64,000 nucleotides of DNA from Parvimonas micra (GCF_021300775.1 NZ_JAJTJP010000002.1:186001-250000), one strand, 5' to 3'. Positions 36,001-44,090 are shown, counted from the stretch's first letter. The notes: generated by a model from the sequence alone, not told the origin. A program made the numbers and translations.

Positions 36001-36724
36001 AGATATAATTAAGTCAAAAGATGTTGCTGTTTTTGATATTTATTTTATAGATTCAGTTACAAAAGAAAAAGTTCAATTACCAATAGATGAATATACTGTT
36101 AAAATACCAAAAGAAAATGGTAGGGAAGCTATTAAGGTATTCTATTTGAACGATAATAACGAAAATAAAGAAATGGAATTTACACAAGACGAAAGTTTTG
36201 TAACATTTGTAGCAACTCACTTCTCTAAATATGGGGTAGAATATAAGGCAAAAAATCCAGAAAATCCAGAAACATATAATTGGGTTAAAAATGATGATGG
36301 ATCATGGACATACCAATCAGCAGATGGACAAGTAGCTGTAAAAGAAAGCTGGAAATCAATAGATAATGAATGGTATAGATTTGATAAAGACGGAAAAATG
36401 TTATCAAATCAATGGTTTGAAGAAAATGGAAAATGGTACTATATTGAGAAAAATGGAACAATGTCTAGAAACGAATGGATAATCGTTAATGGACAATGGT
36501 ACTATGCAAATGCAGATGGTAGAATTTCACAAAACGAATGGGTATTAGTAAATGGAAATTGGTACTTTGCAAATGCAAGTGGACGTATTGCAGATAGTGA
36601 ATGGTTCATGGTAGGTGGAAAGTGGTATTATGCTGAAAAAGGCGGATTAATCGCACAAGGCAAAACTCTTAAAATCAACAATGTAAACTATACATTTGAC
36701 TCAAACGGTGTATTAGTTAAATAA
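33038..36724 (+). CDS. Secreted surface protein with Ig-like repeats and C-terminal cell-wall-binding repeats
   Basis: A 1228-residue exported protein. The signal peptide ends near residue 27 (ISTYA). Residues of about 160-385 hold two close Ig-like repeats of 114 residues (342-bp period, 33518 and 33860), each with NLPxEGG and FPKNxTTSExVYTLKFNTNG; further beta-rich domains follow. The C-terminal 150 residues (from about 1080) are Trp/Tyr-rich choline-binding-type repeats such as WYYANADGRISQNEWVLVNG, which hold proteins to wall polymers noncovalently. There is no LPXTG motif. It is probably an adhesin or wall-structure protein. GGAGG precedes the ATG; a terminator follows. Confidence 0.88.
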   Translation: MKMLKKIFAFVLLFSIVFSSIGISTYAKESSALTEVVDSSITSPEEDGKRVFTLKGSDLEDNDIKAKVVVKGQTERLADVENSITFSEDTKESSSRKVVTLTFPKNETGKSIQYEVTFSVNGDNGSFYEEFKKVVRIRKSSSEGGGVVTPVVPEDPKPVVENAIVNITADVENLPAEGGEVNLTVFTKRINDKHISPDKVKLQVSLDGVVTEIGKNVEVQGEKAKKTMTLNFPKNTTTSEQVYTLKFNTNGSETVFQDEPVFLIKVAPGEQIIEENAIVRVTPENQNLPTEGGKANLELITKRVNDNHITADQVKVQVLLNNVDTNLGKKAVVEGDKARKTISIDFPKNNTTSEKVYTLKFNTNGSETEFQDNPTVNVTVAPGAEESNMVINEIKVKTPNLPKDGGLNTITVRGEKLESDKIKLEIFKVENGAETKVNLPYEFHGTEKVQSASLEFPKSMTDKEDVYKIKLNDKEVIVTVGGEESGEIVDLVPSNVYLDNSKTKITLKFDEEIFAVKDIETLKSGISYKKSGTDEFETLKAEDKVEIVEDKVIVTLANPIEIKLAAKVKLEDRVIKDGKNRENRAFERFINDALPTVNQANIVEGEVLTKIGGNVKVKLVGENLSEAVMVKILKNNKDKTSNSEITDTANVKVEVVNNKEQNITFVLPQNSTEKAETYSVMVSLDKGKTYSSAIGVNILQNRAKRLVATVLPTEKLTDKPILSFMSIQSYGTTGGGTDHPDVTHTFTPVGQESKKTWVTMFGANFNKALTKIKVVDENGIEWYPLQNEGTSDSMDNFIMVSADGTGIYGNGNTQMFELICPRNVTIPTNPNGDVTFKFIVAVDGENFDEEIYVKATVVNDKVGKKENLTADEISEVKVKHETVDGKEVFEGATVKGYKWSKLRSFNVRPKDNEDFEAIKYKVVRADGSVEEKEILNIHEEKVKDIKEITFIYKSNITPDEVQTLTDSETNISVTGKNLTGKEIVVNKVDIIKSKDVAVFDIYFIDSVTKEKVQLPIDEYTVKIPKENGREAIKVFYLNDNNENKEMEFTQDESFVTFVATHFSKYGVEYKAKNPENPETYNWVKNDDGSWTYQSADGQVAVKESWKSIDNEWYRFDKDGKMLSNQWFEENGKWYYIEKNGTMSRNEWIIVNGQWYYANADGRISQNEWVLVNGNWYFANASGRIADSEWFMVGGKWYYAEKGGLIAQGKTLKINNVNYTFDSNGVLVK

Positions 36725-36735
36725 ATATTATTATT

Positions 36736-36766
36736 AAAAACTCCGATAATATCATCGGAGTTTTTT
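36736..36766 (+). terminator. Terminator after the wall-binding protein gene
   Basis: AAACTCCGAT / ATCGGAGTTT stem with AATATC loop and T run. Confidence 0.88.
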
Positions 36767-37047
36767 ATGCTTACTATTATAAAATCAATAGCTTATTATT
36801 AAACTTTATTATGAATAAGCATTATTAATTAAAAATTCTAATTTTACTTAATAATACATTAGTGTTATAATACAATTATAGTAATACAAGGTAATGTGTT
36901 TGACTAAATGATAATATTTTTTGGAGGTGATGGTTAAAAATTGCCAAATACTTACTTTTAAAGATTGAATTTATCATAGAAATTCTTGAGAGATATCTAA
37001 ATGATAATGTACTATAAAGAAGGGAATATGATTATATCAAAGAGATT

Positions 37048-37863
37048 ATGGGAAATTTGAGAGAAGAAATTTTAGAGCTAAGAAGAAATGCATTTATAGA
37101 GACAATAATGGGATTAGATAATGAAAGATACATAATAGGATACTTAGGAAAAACTGTTCCAAAAGAGATTTTTTATGGTTTTGACTTAGTACCTCTACCT
37201 TTAGATGGGGTAGATAGATACATATTAAATTATTCTAATGAAAAAAATTTATGTAGCATAGTTAATTCAACACTAACTTATGCTTTAACAAAAAAATGTC
37301 CTTTAATTTATAATGCAAAATTACTTGTTGTGGATAATTCCTGTCCTTTACTTTTAAAAACAATGAAAGAAAAACTTAAAGATAAGATTTATTTCTATGA
37401 CGGAAATGTAGAAAAATTAAAAAATAGAGTTGTAGAAGTCTACAATAGAGATTTTTTTGAAAATAAATTTTTAAATGCAGTTGAATTATCCAAAATTATT
37501 TCTTCAAAGCTTGAAAAACTTTCCAAAACAGATATAGATTCCAGATTTTTATACGAAGTTGAATTTTATACTCAATTTATCTTCTCATTGGAAGATAAAA
37601 TTACTATGATTGATAGGGTATTGTCGAATTACAAAGTTGTAGACAAAAAAAGACAAAAGTTGTATGTACCAAGAGCAATTCAAGTTTTGGACGATATAGA
37701 TAAGAAATATAAAGACTATCAGATTGTAGAAAATTTTTGTCTAGGAGAAGTTTTTAAAACTTATAAAAAAAGTGGCTATGAGTTTTTAAAAGAAAAATAT
37801 AATGAAAATAGAGTTGATAAATTAGATATTTTATTTGAGAATTGTCCCTATGATAATAAATAA
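37048..37863 (+). CDS. 2-hydroxyacyl-CoA dehydratase-like protein (small subunit-like)
   Basis: A 271-residue protein distantly resembling the HgdB/HgdC-fold component family of 2-hydroxyacyl-CoA dehydratases and double-cubane proteins: RYIIGYLGKTVPKEIFYGFDLVPLPLDG near the start is the family N-terminal motif, followed by Cys in KKCPLIY, NSCPLLL and NFCLGE. It is shorter than normal (about 380-420) and probably an accessory or degenerate paralogue. It precedes the double-cubane gene by 23 bases. The start is uncertain: the ATG at 37048 has a weak ribosome site, and a better site serves an overlapping 10-codon frame at 37028. Confidence 0.65.
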   Translation: MGNLREEILELRRNAFIETIMGLDNERYIIGYLGKTVPKEIFYGFDLVPLPLDGVDRYILNYSNEKNLCSIVNSTLTYALTKKCPLIYNAKLLVVDNSCPLLLKTMKEKLKDKIYFYDGNVEKLKNRVVEVYNRDFFENKFLNAVELSKIISSKLEKLSKTDIDSRFLYEVEFYTQFIFSLEDKITMIDRVLSNYKVVDKKRQKLYVPRAIQVLDDIDKKYKDYQIVENFCLGEVFKTYKKSGYEFLKEKYNENRVDKLDILFENCPYDNK

Positions 37864-37886
37864 AAATTTATTTTAGGAGGCAAAAA

Positions 37887-39161
37887 ATGGCTGATTACAG
37901 AAAAATGTGGGAAGATTTAAATATGGACGTTGATACTCATGATATCTTATGCGAAGTTTTACCTGTTGCATTTGGAGATGTTTTTTTAAGTCAAGAAAAC
38001 AGACCAGAGAGTATGGATTATTTCAATATGGTTGTTGCAGAAATTCACGGAATTAGACCTGCTGAGCTTATTGAATTCCAAAAACAAGGTGGAAAAGTTG
38101 TAGGTTCTTTCTGTATACACGTTCCTGATGAAGTTGTACTAGGGGCAGGAGCAATCGCTACTGGTCTTTGTAGTGGATCTCAATTTTGGGTTCCAGGTGG
38201 AGAAAAAGTTCTTCCAACATCAACTTGTCCATTAATTAAAGCATCACTTGGAGCAAGATTTGATAGAACATGTCCTTTCTTTAGAATTGCTGACCTTTTT
38301 GTTGGCGAAACAACTTGCGATGGAAAGAAAAAAGCTTGGGAAATTTTAGCGAAAGATGCTCCAATGTATATTATGGATATTCCACAAATGAAAAGAGAAA
38401 AAGACTTTGCTAAGTGGAAAGAAGAAATTATTTCCTATATGGCTGAATTAGAAAAATTAACTGGAAATAAGATTACTGAAGAAAGTTTAAAGAATGCTAT
38501 TATAACATTGAATAATAAGAGAAGAGCTTTACAAAGATTAAATAGCTTTAGAAAATTAGAAAATGTTCCTATTTCAGGTAGAGATGTTTTACTTATTACA
38601 CAAATTGCATTTTATGATGATCCAGTAAGATTTACAGCACAAGTAAATAGACTTTGTGATGAACTTGAAGAAAGAGCTAAAAATAATGTAAGTGTTTATC
38701 AAAAAGGAGCAAAGAGAATTTTATTAACAGGAACTCCACTTTCAATTCCTAACTGGAAGATTCATCAAATAGTTGAAAATATTGGTGGAATGGTTGTATG
38801 CGAAGAAATGTGTACAGGTAATAGATATTCAGAACATCTTGTTGACGAAAGTGGAAATACTATTGATGAAATGGTAGAAAACTTAACTCGTAGATATTTA
38901 GGAAGTATAAATTGTGCATGCTTTACTCCAAATACTGAAAGAGTTGATGATATAATGAGATTGGTTAAGGAATATAATATTGACGGAGTTATTGATATTA
39001 ACCTAAAATTCTGTACACTTTATGACACAGAGGGAACAATCGTAGAAAAAGCTTTGAAAGAAGCAAAAATTCCTGTTCTTGGAATCGAAACTGACTATAC
39101 AGATTCAGATAGTGAACAATTAAAAACTAGAATTGGTGCATTCATAGAGATGATGAGCTAA
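37887..39161 (+). CDS. Double-cubane cluster protein, 2-hydroxyacyl-CoA dehydratase family (YjiM-like)
   Basis: A 424-residue oxygen-sensitive iron-sulfur protein. Its family carries a double-cubane [8Fe-9S] cluster and drives low-potential reductions of small molecules. Family Cys residues are in GSFCIH, GLCSGSQ, TSTCPLIK, DRTCPFFR, ETTCDGKKKA, CEEMCTGNR and NCACFTPN. DCCP proteins need an ATP-dependent activase (YjiL/HgdC-like), which is not in this window. The stop overlaps the start of the DUF3343 gene by one base. AGGAGGCAAAA is a strong ribosome site. The physiological substrate is unknown. Confidence 0.88.
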   Translation: MADYRKMWEDLNMDVDTHDILCEVLPVAFGDVFLSQENRPESMDYFNMVVAEIHGIRPAELIEFQKQGGKVVGSFCIHVPDEVVLGAGAIATGLCSGSQFWVPGGEKVLPTSTCPLIKASLGARFDRTCPFFRIADLFVGETTCDGKKKAWEILAKDAPMYIMDIPQMKREKDFAKWKEEIISYMAELEKLTGNKITEESLKNAIITLNNKRRALQRLNSFRKLENVPISGRDVLLITQIAFYDDPVRFTAQVNRLCDELEERAKNNVSVYQKGAKRILLTGTPLSIPNWKIHQIVENIGGMVVCEEMCTGNRYSEHLVDESGNTIDEMVENLTRRYLGSINCACFTPNTERVDDIMRLVKEYNIDGVIDINLKFCTLYDTEGTIVEKALKEAKIPVLGIETDYTDSDSEQLKTRIGAFIEMMS

Positions 39162-39415
39162 TGTTATATTATATATTTTTTAAGGACACAAAAAATGGTC
39201 AGGAGCTTTATCAATTAATGAAAGAAAATGGTATAAAATGCACAATAGCACCTACACCAAAAACAGAAGATCACTGTTGTGGAATAAGCATTTTATATTA
39301 TAATATTGAGGATAGAGAATTGATAGAAAAGTTGATTTTAGAAAATAAAATAGAGATTTTAAAATTCTACGAAAAAGAAAAAGATATTAATCCTGATAGA
39401 ATGAGATTTTGTTAG
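39161..39415 (+). CDS. DUF3343 protein (putative Se/S-carrier-like)
   Basis: An 84-residue cytosolic protein of the DUF3343 family, with YYIFFKDTKNGQELYQLMKENGI and a Cys-Cys motif, DHCCGISILYY, in place of the usual SCG. A C-terminal Cys ends the chain. These proteins frequently accompany double-cubane and selenium-related genes, where a carrier role for sulfur or selenium has been suggested. It overlaps the preceding gene by one base, so translation is coupled. Confidence 0.82.
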   Translation: MLYYIFFKDTKNGQELYQLMKENGIKCTIAPTPKTEDHCCGISILYYNIEDRELIEKLILENKIEILKFYEKEKDINPDRMRFC

Positions 39416-39417
39416 AG

Positions 39418-39450
39418 AAAAACCCTAGCTATTACTATGCTAGGGTTTTT
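39418..39450 (+). terminator. Terminator of the double-cubane operon
   Basis: AAAACCCTAGC / GCTAGGGTTTT stem with T run. Confidence 0.88.
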
Positions 39451-39483
39451 CTTATTATTTTTTTCGTAAGCTTATTTACTTTT

Positions 39484-40281
39484 AACGTCTAGCTCTTAAA
39501 CAAAGGTACTTCCTTTATACGTCATCTCGACCAACGCGGAGAGATCTCATACTTTTGCTTTAGCAAAAGTAAATGTATCGCAGATACATACAGAAATTAT
39601 ATTTTTTATTTCTTTCAGAAATACTATTGCTTGTAAACAAGCAATAGTTGAGATCTCTCCACTTCGTTTCGCTTGGCTCAACTCCGGTCGAGATGACGTG
39701 TTTGGGGGGACTTCTTTTCTAATTGCTATGACGTGAACTATTTTGTTTTATAGCCTATATTTTTAAATAAGTTATTATGTTTTTTCTACTACATTTATAA
39801 AAATAATTTGAAGTTTATTAGCTTTTAACGTCTAGCTCTTAAACAAAGGTACTTCCTTTATACGTCATCTCGACCAACGCGGAGAGATCTCATACTTTTG
39901 CTTTAGCAAAAGTAAATGTATCGCAGATACATACAGAAATTATATTTTTTATTTCTTTCAGAAATACTATTGCTTGTAAACAAGCAATAGTTGAGATCTC
40001 TCCGCTTCGTTTCGCTTAGCTCAACTCCGGTCGAGATGACGTGTTTTGGGGTACTTCTTTTCTAATTGCTATGACGTGAACTATTTTGTTTTATAGCCTA
40101 TATTTTTAAATAAGTTATTATGTTTTTTCTACTATATTCATAAAAATAATTTGAAGTTTATTTACTTTTAACGTCTAGCTCTTAAACAAAGAGACTTCCT
40201 TTATACGTCATCTCGACCGTAGTGAATTTAGCTCTAACTTTGCTTGTTTACAAGCAAAAGTAAATGTATCGTAGATACATT
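39484..40281. repeat. 343-bp tandem array of the dispersed palindromic element
   Basis: Unit starts (AACGTCTAGCTCTTAAACAA) lie at 39484, 39827 and 40170, exactly 343 bases apart. The first two units are almost identical; the third is cut after about 110 bases and has a different arm (GCTCTAACTTTGC). Each full unit contains ATACGTCATCTCGACC / GGTCGAGATGACGTGT, GGAGAGATCTCA / TGAGATCTCTCC and hairpins ACTTTTGCTTTAGCAAAAGT, ATGTATCGCAGATACAT and TTGCTTGTAAACAAGCAA. The block accounts for the 39451-40327 gap. Confidence 0.9.
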
Positions 40282-40292
40282 GGGTACTCGGG

Positions 40293-40312
40293 AACCTTGT
40301 TATTTCACAATA
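40293..40312. repeat. Short dispersed repeat, inverted copy
   Basis: AACCTTGTTATTTCACAATA is the exact complement of 58416-58435; similarity continues for a few bases on the GG/CC side. Confidence 0.7.
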
Positions 40313-40327
40313 AAAACAAAAATATTA

Positions 40328-40358
40328 AAAAAACTTCGACTTTTGTCGAAGTTTGTTT
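40328..40358 (-). terminator. Terminator of the membrane-protein pair at 40359-41263
   Basis: AAACTTCGAC-TTTT-GTCGAAGTTT stem with seven A on the left (T on the minus strand). Confidence 0.85.
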
Positions 40359-40811
40359 TTATCTTTGTACATTAAATTTAAAAGTTTCTTCATCCTTATC
40401 GAAAGTTAATTCATAAGTTTTTCCCTTTTCAACTTCAAGTGAAAGTTTAGTAGGTCCCCAAGTTTTAGTTACGTTCTTATGTACTAAGCCTGGTCTTGTA
40501 TAACTATAAGCAAGTTCAACATCTACTGTTCCTGGTAATGCATAAATTACTGATTTAGTTCCTTCATATGCTATTTTTGGATAAGCATTTGAACTTAAAA
40601 TTCTTCCGGCAAGACTATTGTTTGAAAATGCATTAAAGCTAGTAACTAGATAAATTTTAACTGCATCCGGATGGTCAGAAAGCCATTTTTCATATCCTTG
40701 TTTTCTCTTTTTCATCCAAATTACAATTCCGATAACATAAACTATTAAAACTGCAGGAATTATATAAGCCATAACTCCCATATTTTTAATTATTTGTGAA
40801 ATATTATCCAT
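40359..40811 (-). CDS. Membrane-anchored protein, unknown
   Basis: A 150-residue protein with one N-terminal transmembrane segment (about 14-33) followed by a basic KKRKQGYEKW and a beta-rich soluble domain (VDVELAYSYTRPGLV, TKLSLEVEKGKTYELTFD). The membrane topology suggests that the domain faces the cytosol. It starts 17 bases after the stop of the next gene upstream, forming an operon of two. AGGAGGGAC is the ribosome site. No family recognised. Confidence 0.62.
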   Translation of the reverse strand: MDNISQIIKNMGVMAYIIPAVLIVYVIGIVIWMKKRKQGYEKWLSDHPDAVKIYLVTSFNAFSNNSLAGRILSSNAYPKIAYEGTKSVIYALPGTVDVELAYSYTRPGLVHKNVTKTWGPTKLSLEVEKGKTYELTFDKDEETFKFNVQR

Positions 40812-40828
40812 AATGTCCCTCCTATAAA

Positions 40829-41263
40829 TTATTCCGCTTTAAGCGTAATCGGTTCTGATTTATCTCCGATAATAGTAAGATCTTCAATGAGCTTTTGAAA
40901 TTGTTTATAACCTAATAATGAAAGATCATAACTTTTAGTATTATCATTTGAATCAGTTACATATAAAGTTAGAATATCATTATTTTTTATTCTAGCTTTC
41001 ATTGCACATTCTTCTATATTATATTCATCAATTTTTTTGCCTTTTACGACTGTTAAAGTTTCATCAGTAACTTTAACATATAGTTTTTTATCACTAAGTG
41101 TAAAATATAATGACACAATTCCTACAATTGCTACAACTATTACATTGACATATAGTTGGACAAAGAAATGTAAAATAAAGCCTAAAAATGCACAAGCAAT
41201 AACCAACGTTATCAATTCTTTTACAAATTGAAAAGAAGTTGATTTGTAGATTCTTTCGTTCAT
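40829..41263 (-). CDS. Two-helix membrane protein with PH-like domain, unknown
   Basis: A 144-residue protein with two adjacent transmembrane segments (about 15-35 and 38-56) and a cytosolic beta-rich domain (KLYVKVTDETLTVVKGKKID, ILTLYVTDSND), reminiscent of bacterial PH-like membrane proteins. It starts an operon with the protein at 40359. AAGGAGAAATTT precedes the ATG. Function unknown. Confidence 0.62.
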   Translation of the reverse strand: MNERIYKSTSFQFVKELITLVIACAFLGFILHFFVQLYVNVIVVAIVGIVSLYFTLSDKKLYVKVTDETLTVVKGKKIDEYNIEECAMKARIKNNDILTLYVTDSNDNTKSYDLSLLGYKQFQKLIEDLTIIGDKSEPITLKAE

Positions 41264-41354
41264 AAATTTCTCCTTTCAATAAATTTTTTATAATTAACAT
41301 ACTTTGGTTTATATAAAAAAGTATGTTGAAATCAATTCATTTGAAATAAACATT

Positions 41355-42425
41355 TTATTTTAAATTCTTTCTAGTAAATATCATTTTACCTGCAGGTGTT
41401 TGTAATATGCTTGTTACCGTTGTTTCAATAGTTTGTCCAATATAATCTTTTCCGTCTTCAACTACAATCATAGTTCCATCAGAAAGGTATCCAAGACCTT
41501 GTTCAGGTTCTTTACCACGATTTATAACTTCTACAATAAGTTTTTCACCTTGAATTACAACTGGCTTAACTGCAAGAGCTAACTCGTTTATATTAAGTAT
41601 TGAAATTTGTTGGAGAGAAGCTACTTTATTCAAATTATAATCATTTGTAATTAGCTTTCCATGATAATCTTCTGTAAGTTTTAAAAGCTTATGATCAACT
41701 TCTTTAATATTCTTATAATCTTTATCTACGATTTTTATTTCCACATCTTTTTCGTTTTTAAGCAAATCTAAGATATCTAGACCACGTCTTCCTCTTTGTC
41801 TTCTATTAGGATCTTCGGAATCGGCAATATATTGCAATTCTTTAACCATAAACATTGGAATAATAATAGGGCCTTCTAAAAATCCAGTCTTAACTATATC
41901 GTAAATTCTACCGTCTATAATAACTGAAGTATCTAAAATCTTAGGACAAGATTGTCCTTTTTTTACGGATTTTTCCCTTGAAAAAAGTTTAAACTTTAAT
42001 AGTTCCTCTTTTTTATCAACTGCAATTTTAATTCCTGCAAATCCAAGTCCAATATAAATGAAAATTGTGATTGTTGCACTTAAAAGAGTTCCTACAACAG
42101 GAAGCTCTATATTAGAAATCGGTAGGGAAATTAAAAAAGCTATAACTAAACCAACTAAAAGTCCAACAATTGCACTAACAATATCTGAAGTTGGAGTTTT
42201 TTGAGCTTTTTTTCTAATATCCTCAAATATATCTGTAAGTTTCTTAATTATGACAGGGAATAATAAATAAAAAATAATACCAAAAATAATTGCAAACACT
42301 GCATAAATTGAAACTAAAACATCTTTGCTTAACTCTAACGACGTAACTTGACCAAAGCCATAGGCAATCAGGATGCCAATAAGGCCACCAAAAACAAAGG
42401 TCAAGTACCTTAAAACTTTAAACAT
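41355..42425 (-). CDS. yacL: YacL-like membrane protein with PIN and TRAM domains
   Basis: A 356-residue protein with four N-terminal transmembrane helices (to about residue 130), a PIN nuclease-like domain (KILDTSVIIDGRIYDIVK, MVKELQYIADSEDPNRRQRGR split over residues 175-215, LITNDYNLNKVA) and a C-terminal TRAM domain (KPVVIQGEKLIVEVINRG). The acidic PIN residues are present, so RNA cleavage is possible but unshown for the family. It lies nine bases after the CarD gene, an arrangement conserved in many Firmicutes. AGGAGGAAAGT is its ribosome site. Confidence 0.9.
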   Translation of the reverse strand: MFKVLRYLTFVFGGLIGILIAYGFGQVTSLELSKDVLVSIYAVFAIIFGIIFYLLFPVIIKKLTDIFEDIRKKAQKTPTSDIVSAIVGLLVGLVIAFLISLPISNIELPVVGTLLSATITIFIYIGLGFAGIKIAVDKKEELLKFKLFSREKSVKKGQSCPKILDTSVIIDGRIYDIVKTGFLEGPIIIPMFMVKELQYIADSEDPNRRQRGRRGLDILDLLKNEKDVEIKIVDKDYKNIKEVDHKLLKLTEDYHGKLITNDYNLNKVASLQQISILNINELALAVKPVVIQGEKLIVEVINRGKEPEQGLGYLSDGTMIVVEDGKDYIGQTIETTVTSILQTPAGKMIFTRKNLK

Positions 42426-42434
42426 ACTTTCCTC

Positions 42435-42914
42435 CTAATGTTCTGTTGAATATTCTATAATTTTGTTTATTTTGTTCTTTGGAAAACCACTTACCATAAC
42501 AAATTCTGAAATCAAAATTCGTTTAGCAAGGTTTAACATAAACAATTCTTTTAGAGAAAGTTTACCTTTCTCATTTCTTACAGCCAATCCTTTAAAAACA
42601 TAAGCTATTTCAAAAATATCTGAAGACTTAAGTCTTTGTGTATTCTCTTTGTACCTTTGAACCCAATTGTTCGGCATAGGGCATTTTTCGTAACTAAGAT
42701 AATCAAAAACTTTATCAAGTGTATCTAGGTTTACGAGTTCTCTAAATTGAAAATTTTTTATATCTTCTTCTTTGATGAAAATATGCAAATTTTGTTCAAA
42801 AGGGAACTCTATAACATAAAATCGTTCTTGAACATCATCGAGATCTTTGTTTTCTATGTTTTTAATAAAACCTGCTCCATGCATAGGATAAAATATTTTT
42901 TCACCAACATCCAT
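42435..42914 (-). CDS. CarD/CdnL-family transcription regulator
   Basis: A 159-residue RNA polymerase-binding protein. The N-terminal Tudor-like RID domain shows GEKIFYPMHGAGFIKNIE, typical of CarD/TRCF. The C-terminal helical part should contact promoter DNA, with a Trp in NNWVQRYKENTQRLKS. CarD proteins stabilise open complexes, especially at rRNA promoters in other bacteria. It is cotranscribed with the YacL-like gene. AGGAGATTGCT precedes the ATG. Confidence 0.88.
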   Translation of the reverse strand: MDVGEKIFYPMHGAGFIKNIENKDLDDVQERFYVIEFPFEQNLHIFIKEEDIKNFQFRELVNLDTLDKVFDYLSYEKCPMPNNWVQRYKENTQRLKSSDIFEIAYVFKGLAVRNEKGKLSLKELFMLNLAKRILISEFVMVSGFPKNKINKIIEYSTEH

Positions 42915-43014
42915 AGCAATCTCCTAAAAATTTAACCAACAACTACATAACGACCCTCCAATACTATTATACACCAAATACAAAAAAAGTTAAAGGACTA
43001 TTATGTTTTATACA

Positions 43015-43917
43015 CTAAATAATATTGAGTAAAAGCAGTAAATTTTCTTTAATTAATTTATTTTGCTTTAATATAAGAATGAAATTTTCAGTTAAATTTT
43101 TAGATTCTTTAAAGATTTTATTGTCGTATTTTGACTTAAAAACCTTAGCTTTAATATTGTTTTCTATAAGACCTTCTTCTAATTCCAATTCTATTTTTAT
43201 TTCGTCTTTATTACTTATAATGCTGTAATTTTGTTGATGAAAATTTAAAATTAGATTTTTAGGATTAGAAAGTCTAACAACTAGAAAGTTTTTTTGTATA
43301 TAAAGAGTTTTCAAAACTCCAGTAAATTTCTTATTATTAATTGTAAGTATTCTATTTAAAATACTCTCTTTATATTCATAAATATGGCTTAAAACTTGTA
43401 AGTCAATATAATTATGATATATTAATTTTGATAGCATTTCATTGTCTTTAAGCTCTTGATACATCTTAAAAATCTTTGGCATTTCTTGTTGATTAACATG
43501 ATCATGCACATCAAAACCAAGTCTTTTTCCTAAATTTATAGCTTTAAGACTAGGCTCTCCTAAAAAGAAATTTAGCTTTTGGAGTTGCCTATAAATATCA
43601 ATGTTTTCAAAATTGAATTTAGGAATATTATATTTTTCCATTTTTTTTCTGATGAAAGGAAAGTCAAATCTATCACCATTATATGAGATAATTTTTTTAT
43701 TATTTAAAAGTTTTGAAAGCTCTAAAATCAGTTCTTTTTCCTCTTTTTCATCCTCGATATAATATTGAGAATAAATCAATTCATTATCTTTTTTTTCGCA
43801 AATTCCAAACATATACATAAAGTCCTTACTTCTGTTTAGACCTGTTGTTTCAATATCAAATAAAGTATAATTTTCAAAATTTGAATCAGTTTTTTCAATA
43901 TTTACAACTTTTTTCAT
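43015..43917 (-). CDS. RNase H-like exonuclease domain protein (YprB-like)
   Basis: A 300-residue protein with an N-terminal DEDD exonuclease domain of the YprB/RNase H_2 family: LFDIETTGLNRSKD near 19, ISYNGDRFDFPFIRKKM near 77, and YIDLQVLSHIYEY near 170 with the last acidic residue. The C-terminal 110 residues are beta-rich and Lys-rich, perhaps RNA or DNA binding. It is upstream of CarD on the same strand but 100 bases away. AAGGAGTTG is the ribosome site. The in vivo substrate is unknown. Confidence 0.82.
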   Translation of the reverse strand: MKKVVNIEKTDSNFENYTLFDIETTGLNRSKDFMYMFGICEKKDNELIYSQYYIEDEKEEKELILELSKLLNNKKIISYNGDRFDFPFIRKKMEKYNIPKFNFENIDIYRQLQKLNFFLGEPSLKAINLGKRLGFDVHDHVNQQEMPKIFKMYQELKDNEMLSKLIYHNYIDLQVLSHIYEYKESILNRILTINNKKFTGVLKTLYIQKNFLVVRLSNPKNLILNFHQQNYSIISNKDEIKIELELEEGLIENNIKAKVFKSKYDNKIFKESKNLTENFILILKQNKLIKENLLLLLNII

Positions 43918-43950
43918 AACAACTCCTTTCTTAAAATGATTTTAAATAGA

Positions 43951-43982
43951 AAAAAAGTAGAGTCGAAAAACTCTACTTTTTA
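43951..43982 (-). terminator. Terminator of the tRNA-Leu/tRNA-His unit
   Basis: AAAAGTAGAGT / ACTCTACTTTT stem with a CGAAAA loop; A run becomes T run on the minus strand. Confidence 0.85.
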
Positions 43983-44001
43983 ACTACTATCCATAGTAAC
44001 A

Positions 44002-44085
44002 TGGTGCAGGAAAGAGGACTTGAACCCCCACGTCAATGACACTAGATCCTAAGTCTAGCGCGTCTGCCAGTTCCGCCATTCCTGC
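44002..44085 (-). tRNA. tRNA-Leu (anticodon TAG)
   Basis: An 84-nt class II tRNA with acceptor GCAGGAA / TTCCTGC, encoded CCA, a long variable arm and anticodon loop CTTAGGA (TAG). Confidence 0.95.
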
Positions 44086-44090
44086 ATATA

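Noticed and set aside
3888-40281. CRISPR array made of the palindromic repeats
   Set aside because: Units are far too long and too different, no unique spacers of constant size lie between them, and no cas genes are present.
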